Made by a program: the position numbers and the translations under genes
Source of the DNA: Oscillospiraceae bacterium
Lineage (GTDB): Bacteria; Bacillota; Clostridia; Oscillospirales; Acutalibacteraceae
Assembly (NCBI GenBank): GCA_015065935.1
Contig: SVPI01000017.1
Span: forward strand, 1-43,071
Direction of reading: 5' to 3'
Length of the DNA: 43,071 bases
Shown here: positions 15,953 to 24,292 of the stretch, in pieces
How the letters are laid out: each line of letters opens with the position of its first letter
Position numbering within the stretch: position 1 is the stretch's first letter
Notes under the pieces: generated by a model
Databases searched by the model: none
What the model saw: the letters and a program-made list of their open reading frames with translations, nothing else
Told to the model about the DNA's origin: nothing

Positions 15953-15997
15953 AATTAGGGAGACACTTCGTAAAAAAGTGTCTCCCTAATTTCTTTT
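15953..15997 (+). terminator. Terminator of the second AraC gene
   Basis: Perfect long stem AATTAGGGAGACACTT/AAGTGTCTCCCTAATT followed by TCTTTTT. Confidence 0.85.
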
Positions 15998-16044
15998 TAT
16001 ATGAAAATTGACATTTATCTGTTGAAAGTGTCATAGAGGATTGC

Positions 16045-16110
16045 GCATAACTTGAGCGAAGCCCAAATATAACTGTGAAGCAATATAACTCGCCGCCCGC
16101 GAATATAACT
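16045..16110. repeat. Degenerate array with AATATAACT linker
   Basis: AATATAACT occurs at 16066, 16082 and 16102, with a related CATAACTT at about 16046, separated by short GC-rich words. It resembles the other linker arrays but the stems are decayed. Confidence 0.45.
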
Positions 16111-16151
16111 GAGGCACCTTCCTATCGTCCGCTTATTTTTTTACACTTTTC

Positions 16152-16180
16152 TTGTTATTCGCGTATAATTATGGTAGAAT
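16152..16180 (+). promoter_or_regulatory. Promoter of the LOG-family gene
   Basis: TTGTTA, 17 bp, TAGAAT. Confidence 0.5.
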
Positions 16181-16210
16181 ATAGTTGTAACTTATTAAAA
16201 GGAGTTTTTT

Positions 16211-16792
16211 ATGAGAATTTGTGTTTATGGCGCGGCTTCCACCGCAATTGATAAAAATTTTGTTTTAAAAACCGAGGAGCTTGGCGAGCAAATGGTGACT
16301 CGCGGCCACTCCCTTGTGTTCGGCGGCGGTGCAAACGGCCTTATGGGCGCCGCGGCAAGGGGCGTAAAAAAAGCGGGCGGGCACATTTTAGGTGTTATCC
16401 CTGAATTTTTTAAAGAGGATAGCGTTGAGGCTATTTTTGAATGCTGTGATGACCTCGTTATGCCCGAAACTATGAGGGAAAGAAAGCAAATTATGGAGGA
16501 CAATGCCGATGCCTTTATAGTTACTCCAGGCGGCATTGGCACCTTTGAGGAATTTTTTGAAATCCTAACCTTAAAACAGCTTTGCCGACATAATAAACCC
16601 ATTGCCATTTATAATATTGATGGTTACTATAACGAAATGCTTTATGCAATGGAGCAGTCAATTTCAAAGGGCTTTATTAAGGAAAACTGCCGCAAACTCT
16701 ATTTTGTCAGCGATAATCTAAACGACCTTTTCGCCTACCTTGAAACCCCTGCCGAGGAAATAAAAAGCGTTAAAGAGCTGAAAGACGGATAA
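16211..16792 (+). CDS. LOG-family protein (cytokinin riboside 5'-monophosphate phosphoribohydrolase type)
   Basis: 193 residues, normal for the LOG/TIGR00730 family, which hydrolyses nucleoside 5'-monophosphates to free base and ribose 5-phosphate. Rossmann-type motifs are present: FGGGANGLMGAAARG near 37-51 and the catalytic-site PGGIGTFEE near 101-109, preceded by MRERKQIM. RBS AAAAGGAG precedes the ATG. It stands alone, between the second AraC gene and tRNA-Arg. In non-plant bacteria the physiological substrate is uncertain. Confidence 0.9.
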   Translation: MRICVYGAASTAIDKNFVLKTEELGEQMVTRGHSLVFGGGANGLMGAAARGVKKAGGHILGVIPEFFKEDSVEAIFECCDDLVMPETMRERKQIMEDNADAFIVTPGGIGTFEEFFEILTLKQLCRHNKPIAIYNIDGYYNEMLYAMEQSISKGFIKENCRKLYFVSDNLNDLFAYLETPAEEIKSVKELKDG

Positions 16793-16845
16793 ATTTTTTT
16801 ATTGTAGATATTTTTTGTTAACTGTGTTATACTGTACTAGGTTTT

Positions 16846-16922
16846 CCGCCCGTGGCGCAGCTGGATAACGCAGCAGATTCCGATTCTGAAGAACGGGGGT
16901 TCAAATCCCTTCGGGCGGGCCA
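16846..16922 (+). tRNA. tRNA-Arg(CCG)
   Basis: 77 nt with encoded CCA and perfect acceptor CCGCCCG/CGGGCGG. Loop TTCCGAT gives anticodon CCG. One mismatch occurs in the D stem and one at the base of the anticodon stem (G-A). A TATACT box lies at 16828. Confidence 0.85.
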
Positions 16923-16957
16923 AAAAAGAACGAAGCGCTTGCTTCGTTCTTTTTTTA
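16922..16957 (+). terminator. Terminator of tRNA-Arg
   Basis: 15-bp stem around GAACGAAGC-gctt-GCTTCGTTC with T run, starting at the CCA end. Confidence 0.8.
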
Positions 16958-17110
16958 TCCAAGCCGCAGGCATGGTATATCATCGCCGTAGGCGCATATC
17001 ATCAGCCGAAGGCTGTATTAACTGCGGCTTTATGAGATGCAACACTTCGTGTTGATGATATGCAAGGCTTACGCCTTGGTGATATACACGGCTTTGCCGT
17101 GATTTGATAT
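16958..17110. repeat. Large hairpin array with ATATCATC then GATGATAT linkers
   Basis: The left half uses ATATCATC linkers between short stems (CGCCgtaGGCG, AGCCgaaGGCT). The shared block GGCTGTATTAACTGCGGCTT sits in the middle. The right half has CAACACttcGTGTTG (17040-17054), CAAGGCttacGCCTTG (17063-17078) and CACGGCtttGCCGTG (17087-17101) joined by ATGATATG and GTGATATA. It ends ATTTGAT, as does the 11.8-kb array. It fills the 335-bp gap between tRNA-Arg and the SGNH gene, apart from that gene's promoter. Confidence 0.8.
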
Positions 17111-17192
17111 GTAGGGATTTGAACAGGAGGGGAACTTCGATTTTTTCGGTTGGAATTTATAAAAAACTTGTTAATTTTGTATAGTAAAAATA

Positions 17193-17221
17193 TTGCAATT
17201 TTTATTATATTCTTATATAAT
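17193..17221 (+). promoter_or_regulatory. Promoter of the first SGNH lipoprotein gene
   Basis: TTGCAA, 17 bp, TATAAT, 36 bp before the start codon. It rules out the longer upstream reading frame. Confidence 0.7.
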
Positions 17222-17257
17222 AAAACCATAATAATTCCATTTTTGGGAGGAATAAAA

Positions 17258-18604
17258 ATGAAAAAGCTTTTTGCACTTTTGCTGGCCGCTATTTTGTTTT
17301 GCACCCTGCTTGCAGGCTGTAACGTAAACGTGAATATGGACGATGTTAACGTCAGCGCTAACATTAACATTAGTGGCGGTTCCACCGACACCTCTTCAAG
17401 CACTGATTCAAAAACGTCTTCCTCTACATCCTCTGACTCCATTGGCACAGGCGGCGTGTTCTTAGCCCCCGAGGTTAAAAACCTTCCCGCCGTTTTCACC
17501 AAGGCCCGCCCCACTATAACCTGGACCACCCTTAAGGGCGGAGCTACAGCCCGCGTTATTGTTGAAACGGCCGACGGCAAGGTTTTTATTGATAAAGGCG
17601 GCATCACAGGCACCTCTTACACCCTTGAAAAGGACCTGACTTCGGGCAAGACCTACGTTTTAAAGGTTTTATATCAGCGAAACGGCGAGGAAGCCCCAAT
17701 GGCAGGCATCACGAAAAAGGGCAAGGAAATTTTCTGCAATATTAAAACCACCAGTAACACCACCGGCGGCAATGATAAGGAGACGGTTACAATGGAGCAA
17801 ATCGTTAACAAAATTAAAAACAGTTCCGACTATCAGATTATGATGGTTGGCGATTCTATAACCTACGGAACAGGCTCAAGGGAAGACTATCCCCAAACCG
17901 GCAACTCCTCCCCCGATAATGAGAAAACCTACGTTGCGGTTTTTGCCAAATTGCTTGGTCAAAAACTTTCAAACAAAACCATTCTTCGCTATGACGGCGT
18001 TTACGATAGCCGCAAGAACGAAAACGGCACCGCTTACATTCACACCTACAACGGTCCCGTAACCGTTCAGTCGGGCTCTGCGGGTAAAATCACCGTTGTT
18101 CGCTCCGGCATTGGCGGCAACACCGTTGCCCGCCTGATTAAGCGCAAAAGTGACTTTTTGGGCAAGGCTGTAGCTAACAAGGCGGCCGACTTATTCATTA
18201 TTAAATCGGGCATTAACGATGCGCTTTACCACGTTGACAGCGAAGGACAAAAGCGTGTTGAGCCTGATGTTTACAAGGAAAATTTAAACACCCTGCTTAC
18301 CGAAATTGCTAAATCTAACCCCAATGCCGATGTTATTTTAATGACACCCACCGTTAACGATGACCACACCAAGAAAACCTCCAGCCAGCTTGACATCTAC
18401 GCTACAAAAATGAAGGAGGTTGCAGCCGAGTGGGGTGTTCCTGTTATCGACCTGCACAAGCTTTGGATGGACCACCTTGACAAAAACGCCGCTAACTACG
18501 GCTCCGGCGACTGGCTTACAACAAAGCCCGGCGACCTTTGCCACCCCTCACCCAAAGGCCACGAGGCAATCGCCAAGGAAATGATTAGAGCAATGTTTGA
18601 ATAA
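17258..18604 (+). CDS. SGNH/GDSL hydrolase lipoprotein (paralogue 1)
   Basis: 448 residues from the ATG behind GGGAGG. Lipoprotein signal with lipobox LLAGC, so the mature protein is anchored outside the cell. A Ser/Thr-rich linker follows, then a fibronectin-like domain (about 70-160; ARPTITWTTLKGGATARVIVE) shared with the gene at 27229. The C-terminal SGNH hydrolase has GDSITYG (Ser nucleophile), GIGGNTVAR, SGINDA (Asn) and DLCHPSPKGH (Asp/His). Family members remove acetyl or other acyl groups from glycans or lipids. Glycan deacetylation is inferred, given the nearby glycosidases. It ends with a strong terminator. Confidence 0.88.
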   Translation: MKKLFALLLAAILFCTLLAGCNVNVNMDDVNVSANINISGGSTDTSSSTDSKTSSSTSSDSIGTGGVFLAPEVKNLPAVFTKARPTITWTTLKGGATARVIVETADGKVFIDKGGITGTSYTLEKDLTSGKTYVLKVLYQRNGEEAPMAGITKKGKEIFCNIKTTSNTTGGNDKETVTMEQIVNKIKNSSDYQIMMVGDSITYGTGSREDYPQTGNSSPDNEKTYVAVFAKLLGQKLSNKTILRYDGVYDSRKNENGTAYIHTYNGPVTVQSGSAGKITVVRSGIGGNTVARLIKRKSDFLGKAVANKAADLFIIKSGINDALYHVDSEGQKRVEPDVYKENLNTLLTEIAKSNPNADVILMTPTVNDDHTKKTSSQLDIYATKMKEVAAEWGVPVIDLHKLWMDHLDKNAANYGSGDWLTTKPGDLCHPSPKGHEAIAKEMIRAMFE

Positions 18605-18608
18605 AATA

Positions 18609-18645
18609 AAAAAAGAACGCTCAAGTTGAGCGTTCTTTTTTTCCA
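18609..18645. terminator. Bidirectional terminator between convergent genes
   Basis: Stem AGAACGCTCAA-GTTGAGCGTTCT flanked by A7 and T7, between the SGNH and U32 genes. Confidence 0.85.
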
Positions 18646-18659
18646 CATTTTTGTAATCT

Positions 18660-20705
18660 CTATTCCACATTTCTATAATATAGGCCGCGGGTGAAGGGGA
18701 AATCGGCAGGTTTTTGGTTTGCGGCCGCATAAAGGGACAATATTTCGGCAACCTCCTCCCCACTTTCCCCTGTAAACGAAAGAAGGTGGTAGTCAAAATC
18801 TTTTGTGTCCTCGCCCTTATCGGCAAGGTAGATAGGCAGGCAGTTAAGCACCCTTGCAAAATTGCCATCACACAAAACAGGAAACTGTTTTCCCGTTCTA
18901 TCGGTAAGCTTTGCCCTTTTGCCGCACCTTTCACAGCCGATTTGCGCTTTTATGGGGCAGTTCCTTACTGTCATAAGGGTTAAATTGCCATAGGCAAAAA
19001 GCACCGTTTGGCCGCGGGTTTTAATTTCCCGCGCATTTTTTATATGCATTTCGGGTGAAAGGGTTAAGGTTTCTACCCCTAAATTGTTAAGCTTTTCGGC
19101 GGTAAAGGAATTATACACATTAAGCCCTACGCCGCCCAGCATTTCCAGCCTTACTTGTTTGCAAAGTGAGATGTGGGCAAGGTTGTGAGCAACGGCACCA
19201 CAAATCCCCAGTTCCTTTGCTTTTTTAAGCTGATTTAAAATAATTTCCTCATTTTTTATGCCGCCCAAAATGTCGATAAAGGTTTTAACCTTTGCCTTAG
19301 GCTTAAAGGGCGCGTGAGCAGGAACAATAATGGCATAAACACCCGAAAAATCCTTTATTTGTTGGAGCTGTGCCTCATTTTGAACACTTATAATAAAGCC
19401 TGCTTTTTTGTGGGCTTTATTGCTTTTTGGGGGCAGTAATATTTTTTCTTCGTTTTGCCGCCTTTTGCACCGAGACAGGCATAACTTTTCTACCGCCTCA
19501 CGGCGAAGTGCATTTATTGCGGCGGCGCTTATAAAAAGGCCCTTATCAAGGCAAATATTTGTTTCCCTTGCAAAAAACGGCGTGCCGCCAAGCTTACAAA
19601 TTGCAGTCTTTACCGCCTCGCTGTCTGTAGGGCGGTTTTGCGCTTTCTCGGGAACTTCGCCCACAGCCGTAACACTGTTTTCAGTGTCGCAAAGGGTTAG
19701 TTTTACAGGCTCGTTTTCTTTTGCAAAAAATGTAATGTCTATGCCAACGCTTTGCCGCTCATTTCGGTAAAGGGAATGGATTTTCGGCAAAACATCCTTT
19801 GTTTTTAAAACATCATCCTTAGTTCTTATTCCGAACATATCGGCGCCGATTTTATCGACAAAATAACCGTCGGTAAAGCCCGAGCGGGTGAAAACGCTTT
19901 GAAGCAGGGCATCCTTTTCTCCATAATCCTCACCATTTGCCGCCGCCTTTACCGCTGCTGTAGCAATGGCAACATATTCGGGGCGCTTCATTCGCCCCTC
20001 AATTTTAAGGGAGGAAACCCCCATTTCCTTTAGTTTTTTAAGGTGCTTTATAAGGGATAAATCCTTAAGGCTTAAGGCGTAATCATCAGCCTTTCCCCTT
20101 GCTGAAAAGGGCAGGCGGCAGGTGCCTGCACAAAGGCCTCGGTTGCCCGAGCGGGTGCCAAGCATACTGCTCAGCATACACTGCCCCGAAACACACATAC
20201 AAAGTGCACCGTGAACAAAAACCTCTATTTGAAGGTCAAGCTCTTTGGCTTTATTACATATTCTTAAAAGGGCGGCCTCACTCAGCTCCCTTGCTACCAC
20301 TACCCTCTTAAAGCCTATTTCCTTTAAAAGGGGCAGGGCGCTCTCGCTTTGTACCGACATTTGTGTAGAGGCGTGAAGGGGTAAATTAGGCGTGGCGGTT
20401 TTAAGAATTTCGGCAAGGCCCAAATCCTGAACAATTACACCATCAACACCAAAGCTCTCGGCGTTTCTTGCAAGGTTAACTGCATGTGCTATTTCATCAT
20501 CACGCACAACAATATTAAGGGTTAAGTAAACCTTAACCCCTCGAATGTGGCAGTAATCCACTGCATTTTTAAGTTGTTCGGTGTCAAAATTTTCAGCGCC
20601 GCGGCGGGCGTTAAAATCCCCTGCGCCCAGATACACGGCATCGGCACCCGAGCGCACGGCGGCAACCAGCATTTCTCTGCTGCCAACTGGTGAAAGAACT
20701 TCCAT
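18660..20705 (-). CDS. U32-family peptidase / RNA-hydroxylation-type protein (RlhA-like)
   Basis: 681 residues, long for the family because of a C-terminal extension of DUF3656/RlhA type. The N-terminal TIM-barrel domain starts MEVLSPVGSREMLVAAVRSG and contains GADAVYLGAGDFNAR. The signature region has HGALCMCVSGQCMLSS followed by GNRGLCAGTCRLPF, whose cysteines are those expected to bind an iron-sulfur cluster. Related proteins (RlhA, TrhP) take part in prephenate-dependent RNA hydroxylation in place of proteolysis. The start lies 5 bp after the zapA stop, with the RBS inside zapA, so the pair is an operon. Exact substrate uncertain. Confidence 0.85.
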   Translation of the reverse strand: MEVLSPVGSREMLVAAVRSGADAVYLGAGDFNARRGAENFDTEQLKNAVDYCHIRGVKVYLTLNIVVRDDEIAHAVNLARNAESFGVDGVIVQDLGLAEILKTATPNLPLHASTQMSVQSESALPLLKEIGFKRVVVARELSEAALLRICNKAKELDLQIEVFVHGALCMCVSGQCMLSSMLGTRSGNRGLCAGTCRLPFSARGKADDYALSLKDLSLIKHLKKLKEMGVSSLKIEGRMKRPEYVAIATAAVKAAANGEDYGEKDALLQSVFTRSGFTDGYFVDKIGADMFGIRTKDDVLKTKDVLPKIHSLYRNERQSVGIDITFFAKENEPVKLTLCDTENSVTAVGEVPEKAQNRPTDSEAVKTAICKLGGTPFFARETNICLDKGLFISAAAINALRREAVEKLCLSRCKRRQNEEKILLPPKSNKAHKKAGFIISVQNEAQLQQIKDFSGVYAIIVPAHAPFKPKAKVKTFIDILGGIKNEEIILNQLKKAKELGICGAVAHNLAHISLCKQVRLEMLGGVGLNVYNSFTAEKLNNLGVETLTLSPEMHIKNAREIKTRGQTVLFAYGNLTLMTVRNCPIKAQIGCERCGKRAKLTDRTGKQFPVLCDGNFARVLNCLPIYLADKGEDTKDFDYHLLSFTGESGEEVAEILSLYAAANQKPADFPFTRGLYYRNVE

Positions 20706-20710
20706 TTTAG

Positions 20711-21049
20711 TTAAAATTCCTCATCAAAATATTCTTCATTTGGGCTTAATTTTTCCAGTTCCCTTTCCAGCCGCTGAACCTCAAGTGCGGCAATAGCGGA
20801 TTCCTCCATAGCGCTTTTAAGCTGCAGCTTTAGCCTTTCAATTTCTGCTCCTGCTTTTTTTGCGGCATCCTGCGCCTCTAAAGCGGCAAGCACCGCCACC
20901 ATTGTGGTAGAGAGGAAAGGGCTTTTCTTTGCCAAAATATCCATTTTTTGCTCAAGCTCGTTGGCAATGCTTTTAACATAGGCCTCGTCATCATCAGAAT
21001 TGATGCAATAATGAATTCCGCCTACGGTAAATTTAATTTGATGTGCCAT
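20711..21049 (-). CDS. zapA: Cell division protein ZapA-like
   Basis: 112 residues from ATG 21047-21049 (RBS AAAGGGG). The N-terminal globular part (IKFTVGGIHYCINSDDDEAYVKSIANELEQKM) is typical of ZapA, and the C-terminal half is a long charged coiled coil. ZapA bundles FtsZ filaments at the division site. Coupling to a U32 peptidase gene is a common arrangement in Clostridia. Confidence 0.85.
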   Translation of the reverse strand: MAHQIKFTVGGIHYCINSDDDEAYVKSIANELEQKMDILAKKSPFLSTTMVAVLAALEAQDAAKKAGAEIERLKLQLKSAMEESAIAALEVQRLERELEKLSPNEEYFDEEF

Positions 21050-21087
21050 TTTGAAGTCCCCTTTCAAAAACAACATTCATTAAACAT

Positions 21088-21116
21088 ATAATACCATTTC
21101 CCTGCCCTTTTTTCAA
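21088..21116 (-). promoter_or_regulatory. Promoter of the zapA-U32 operon
   Basis: Minus strand TTGAAA, 17 bp, TATTAT. Confidence 0.65.
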
Positions 21117-21134
21117 GATTTTTTAAAAAAGGGG

Positions 21135-21163
21135 TTGACAAAGTTAGAATCATAGTGTACTAT
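21135..21163 (+). promoter_or_regulatory. Promoter of the gntR-ABC operon
   Basis: TTGACA, 17 bp, TACTAT; consensus -35. Confidence 0.75.
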
Positions 21164-21167
21164 ACAA

Positions 21168-21190
21168 CTGTACTAGTAACTGCAGTACAG
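21168..21190 (+). promoter_or_regulatory. Probable GntR operator
   Basis: Perfect inverted repeat CTGTACT-n9-AGTACAG right after the -10 box, where a bound repressor would block initiation. The GTACT word also occurs in the -10 region (GTGTACTATAC). Fits autoregulation by the YtrA-type protein encoded next. Confidence 0.6.
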
Positions 21191-21211
21191 TTCAAAAAGG
21201 AGGTAACACCC

Positions 21212-21580
21212 ATGCTGCAAATTGACCTTGGCAGTCGCGTGCCTATTCACGAACAGCTTGTAAACGGCGTTTTAAGGCTGCGCACCGTGGGCGTGCTGAA
21301 AAGCGGCGATAAGCTGCCCAGTGTTAGAGCTTTGGCGCAAAAGCTTGGCATCAACCCCAACACCGTTCAAAAGGCCTATGCCGCTTTAGAGGAAAACGGT
21401 GTAATCTATTCCATTGCGGGAAAGGGCTCCTTTCTCTCTCAGTCCGATGCGGCCCAGCAGGCGCTGGTTTCAAATGCCCTCAGTTCTTTTAAAGAAATTG
21501 TTCAAAAGGCTAAAAGCATCGGCATTTCGGAAAAGGAACTGATTTCCGCCCTTGATGAAATTTATATAGGAGGTAAGTAA
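21212..21580 (+). CDS. GntR-family regulator, YtrA type
   Basis: 122 residues from the ATG behind AAAGGAGG; the earlier in-frame start lies inside the promoter. The winged helix (about 10-75: PIHEQLVNGVLRLRTVGVLKSG, LPSVRALAQKLGINPNTVQKAYAALEENG) is followed by a short helical dimerisation tail of about 45 residues, characteristic of the YtrA subfamily. Such regulators sit first in ABC-transporter operons and repress them, often lifted by envelope stress. The ABC genes follow 4 bp later. Confidence 0.9.
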   Translation: MLQIDLGSRVPIHEQLVNGVLRLRTVGVLKSGDKLPSVRALAQKLGINPNTVQKAYAALEENGVIYSIAGKGSFLSQSDAAQQALVSNALSSFKEIVQKAKSIGISEKELISALDEIYIGGK

Positions 21581-21584
21581 GAAA

Positions 21585-22484
21585 ATGATTGAAGTAATTA
21601 ACCTCACTAAAAAATTTGGCAACTTTGCCGCACTTGATAATGTTAGTCTTGACCTTAAGGAGGGCAGGATTTACGGCCTTGTAGGTGCTAACGGCTCAGG
21701 AAAATCAACCCTGCTTCGCGTGTTAAGCGGTGTTTATATGTGCGATGGCGGCGAGGTTTTAATTGATAGCGAGCCTGTTTTTAATAATCCTAAAATAAAG
21801 GAAAAGGTTTGCTACCTGCCCGATACACCCCACTTTGTACACCAGTCAAATTTAAAGGAGATGGCGGCATTTTACGAGGGAATTTACCCCTCATTTTCTA
21901 AAGAGCGTTTTGACCGTTTAATGTCAATGTTCCCTTTAGATTTAAACGCTAAAATTTCCACAATGTCAAAGGGAATGCAACGCCAGGCGGCACTTATTTT
22001 AAGCCTTTCGGTAAAGCCTAAATATCTGCTTTTAGATGAAGCCTTTGATGGCCTGGACCCTGTTATGCGAAAGGTTTTAAAGGCACTGCTTATTGAAGGC
22101 ATTGAGGGCGGTGAAATGACCGCTGTTATTGCCTCCCACAATTTGCGTGAGCTTGAGGAGCTGTGCGATGCCGTTGCCCTTATTCACAAAGGCAGTGTGC
22201 TGTTTAACGACACAACCGAAAGCCTTAAGGGCAACCTTCATAAGGTTCAGGTTGCTTTTTCCCGCATTCCCGATACGAGCATTTTTGAGGGACTTAACGT
22301 TCTGCACAGCGAAAAATCGGGTTCCCTTATAAATCTGGCAGTAAGAGGCGAAAAGAAAGAAATCGAGGCATTTTTAAACAAGCTCGGCCCTGTTTTCTGC
22401 GAAATTTTGCCCCCTACCTTAGAAGAAATTTTCATTTACGAATTGGAGGTTACAGGTTATGACTTTAACGAAATCCTATCGTAA
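21585..22484 (+). CDS. ABC transporter ATP-binding protein (YtrB-like)
   Basis: 299 residues. Walker A GANGSGKST, a Q-loop-like region, signature MSKGMQRQA and Walker B YLLLDEAFDGLD are all present in the first 200 residues. A C-terminal extension of about 90 residues follows, as in exporters of the YtrB/CcmA type. RBS GGAGG precedes the ATG. It overlaps the permease gene by 26 bp, indicating translational coupling, and follows the GntR repressor gene. Substrate unknown. Confidence 0.9.
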   Translation: MIEVINLTKKFGNFAALDNVSLDLKEGRIYGLVGANGSGKSTLLRVLSGVYMCDGGEVLIDSEPVFNNPKIKEKVCYLPDTPHFVHQSNLKEMAAFYEGIYPSFSKERFDRLMSMFPLDLNAKISTMSKGMQRQAALILSLSVKPKYLLLDEAFDGLDPVMRKVLKALLIEGIEGGEMTAVIASHNLRELEELCDAVALIHKGSVLFNDTTESLKGNLHKVQVAFSRIPDTSIFEGLNVLHSEKSGSLINLAVRGEKKEIEAFLNKLGPVFCEILPPTLEEIFIYELEVTGYDFNEILS

Positions 22485-24201
22485 CAACGCTTTTTTAAGC
22501 CTTTTGGGCTTTACATTTAAGAAAAATTTAGGCTTTACCCTTATTGCGGTGTTAATTGCCCTATTAATCGGCCCGTTTCGCCTTATTCGCGAACTGTTTT
22601 TAAACGGAGTAACACTGGAAGACTATCTCGGCGGATATATCGCCTTTCCGCATGAGCAGGATTTTGCAGGGCTTGGCTTGTTTTTATCCCTTTTAGTCGG
22701 AGTGTTCTTTATATTCTTGATTATTTTTAACTTCTCCTACCTTTTTAAGAAAAGCTCCTCCGATGCATTTCACTCCTTCCCCTTAAAGCGAAGCGAACTG
22801 CTCCTTGCACGCTTTATTCCCGCCTTTGTTCTATCCCTCATTCCCCTGCTTGTGGGCTTTACAGGCGAGGCGCTGGTTTTCGCGGTTTGCAGAATACCTA
22901 CCGATTATGGCTCTGTTTTAACCATTGTTTCCTATATTGTATCGGTTATGGCGCTGTGCGGCGGCTTTACCCTTATTTTTGCCGTATGTTCGGGCACCGG
23001 CTTTGATACAATTCTCCTTATGTTCGCCATAGGCGCCGGCATTCCCCTTTCTTTAGCGCTTACCGAAAGCTTTGCTTCGGAGCTGCTCCACGGCTATGCA
23101 ACCGGCAGCTTTGATTTCAGCATTACGGCATTTTCCTCGCCCTATGTTTTTGCCGCTTACTATTTGTGGCAGCTGCTGGATAGCTCCACCTCCGATGCTT
23201 TTGGCGCTAAATGGTATGTTCAGGTCGCTTGCTGGGCGCTGGGAATTGCCTTCACCGCCCTTTCGGTTTACATTTACAACCGCCGAAAAAGCGAGGCGGC
23301 AGGCACCCCCTATGCCTTTAGGCTTATTCCCTTTATCATTTCGCTGATTGTTTCCTTTGTGGCAAGCATAATTTTAGGCATTCTCTTTTCGGGTCAGGAT
23401 TTTTTGACACCCTCATTCTGGATTTTCGCCCTTATAGGCTCGGTGCTGGCGGCTATAACCTATGGCGCTATTGCATCCCGCGGTTTTAAAACGGTTAAAA
23501 AATCCCTGCTTATCAGCGGCATTGCCTTTGCCCTTGTTATAACCGTTTTCCTCTGCTTTGCAACAGGCGGCTTCGGTTTTGAAACCAAAATCCCCAAGGA
23601 AGAGGATATAAAAGAAGCTTTTGTTTCTTTTTCAGGCGAACAGGTAACCTTTAAAGAAAACGAACTGGCTCTTGTAACAACGCTTCACAGCGACCTTGTT
23701 GACGGTAAGGGAAACAGTGAGGAGTTTTTAAGATATGTAAACATTGATTACACCCTTAAAAACGGCAGTCAGCTTCACCGCGCTTACAATTTAACCGAAA
23801 GCTTCGGCGCCGACGCACTTTTTGACATTTATACAAGTCAGACAAGAATTGAGCAAATTAAGGCAACCCTTAATAAGGCCGCCGCAAAGGGCTATCTGGA
23901 ATTTACCTATTATAATATTCCAAAAGAAAATTCCGATGAATTCAACTTTAATAAGACCCTGACCTCCACCGATTTTAAAACCCTTGGCGAGCTTTACGAA
24001 AAGGAAATTAAAAATATAACCAAAGAGGAAATGGTTTCCGCTTTCAGTTATCATAAGGACACAAGGCAGATACACCTTTCCATTCGTGAGGGTAAGGATG
24101 AAACGGGCTATCGCTACGAAGGAATGACACTTTACATTTACGATTCAATGAGTGAAACGGTTGAGTTTTTAGAAAATCTGCCCAATGTGAAAACCGAATA
24201 G
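22459..24201 (+). CDS. ABC transporter permease, large, with C-terminal outer domain
   Basis: 580 residues. About ten hydrophobic segments lie in the first 370 residues (first helix FTLIAVLIALLIGPF), including the FSYLFKKSSSDAFHSFPLKRSELLLARF loop typical of YtrC-like/ABC-2 permeases. A hydrophilic domain of about 190 residues follows a last helix ending FLCFATGGFGF, and is presumably extracytoplasmic. RBS TGGAGG lies inside the ATPase gene. Part of the GntR-controlled operon; likely exporter or envelope-stress module. Confidence 0.82.
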   Translation: MTLTKSYRNNAFLSLLGFTFKKNLGFTLIAVLIALLIGPFRLIRELFLNGVTLEDYLGGYIAFPHEQDFAGLGLFLSLLVGVFFIFLIIFNFSYLFKKSSSDAFHSFPLKRSELLLARFIPAFVLSLIPLLVGFTGEALVFAVCRIPTDYGSVLTIVSYIVSVMALCGGFTLIFAVCSGTGFDTILLMFAIGAGIPLSLALTESFASELLHGYATGSFDFSITAFSSPYVFAAYYLWQLLDSSTSDAFGAKWYVQVACWALGIAFTALSVYIYNRRKSEAAGTPYAFRLIPFIISLIVSFVASIILGILFSGQDFLTPSFWIFALIGSVLAAITYGAIASRGFKTVKKSLLISGIAFALVITVFLCFATGGFGFETKIPKEEDIKEAFVSFSGEQVTFKENELALVTTLHSDLVDGKGNSEEFLRYVNIDYTLKNGSQLHRAYNLTESFGADALFDIYTSQTRIEQIKATLNKAAAKGYLEFTYYNIPKENSDEFNFNKTLTSTDFKTLGELYEKEIKNITKEEMVSAFSYHKDTRQIHLSIREGKDETGYRYEGMTLYIYDSMSETVEFLENLPNVKTE

Positions 24202-24222
24202 TAAACTTATTGTTAAAAAATT

Positions 24223-24249
24223 AAGGCGGTTGTTGCAACCGCCTTTTTC
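24223..24249 (+). terminator. Terminator of the gntR-ABC operon
   Basis: 10-bp perfect stem AAGGCGGTTG-ttg-CAACCGCCTT plus T run. Confidence 0.8.
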
Positions 24250-24261
24250 TTTTGATATAAT
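24233..24261 (+). promoter_or_regulatory. Promoter overlapping the terminator
   Basis: TTGCAA, 17 bp, TATAAT; the -35 box lies in the loop and 3' arm of the preceding terminator. Confidence 0.55.
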
Positions 24262-24292
24262 AAATAAAACAATTCATTTTAAGGAAAGAAAA

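Noticed and set aside
11152-17110. Possible CRISPR arrays
   Set aside because: The constant part is only 7-10 bp and the variable parts are self-complementary stems of uneven length. No cas genes are present.
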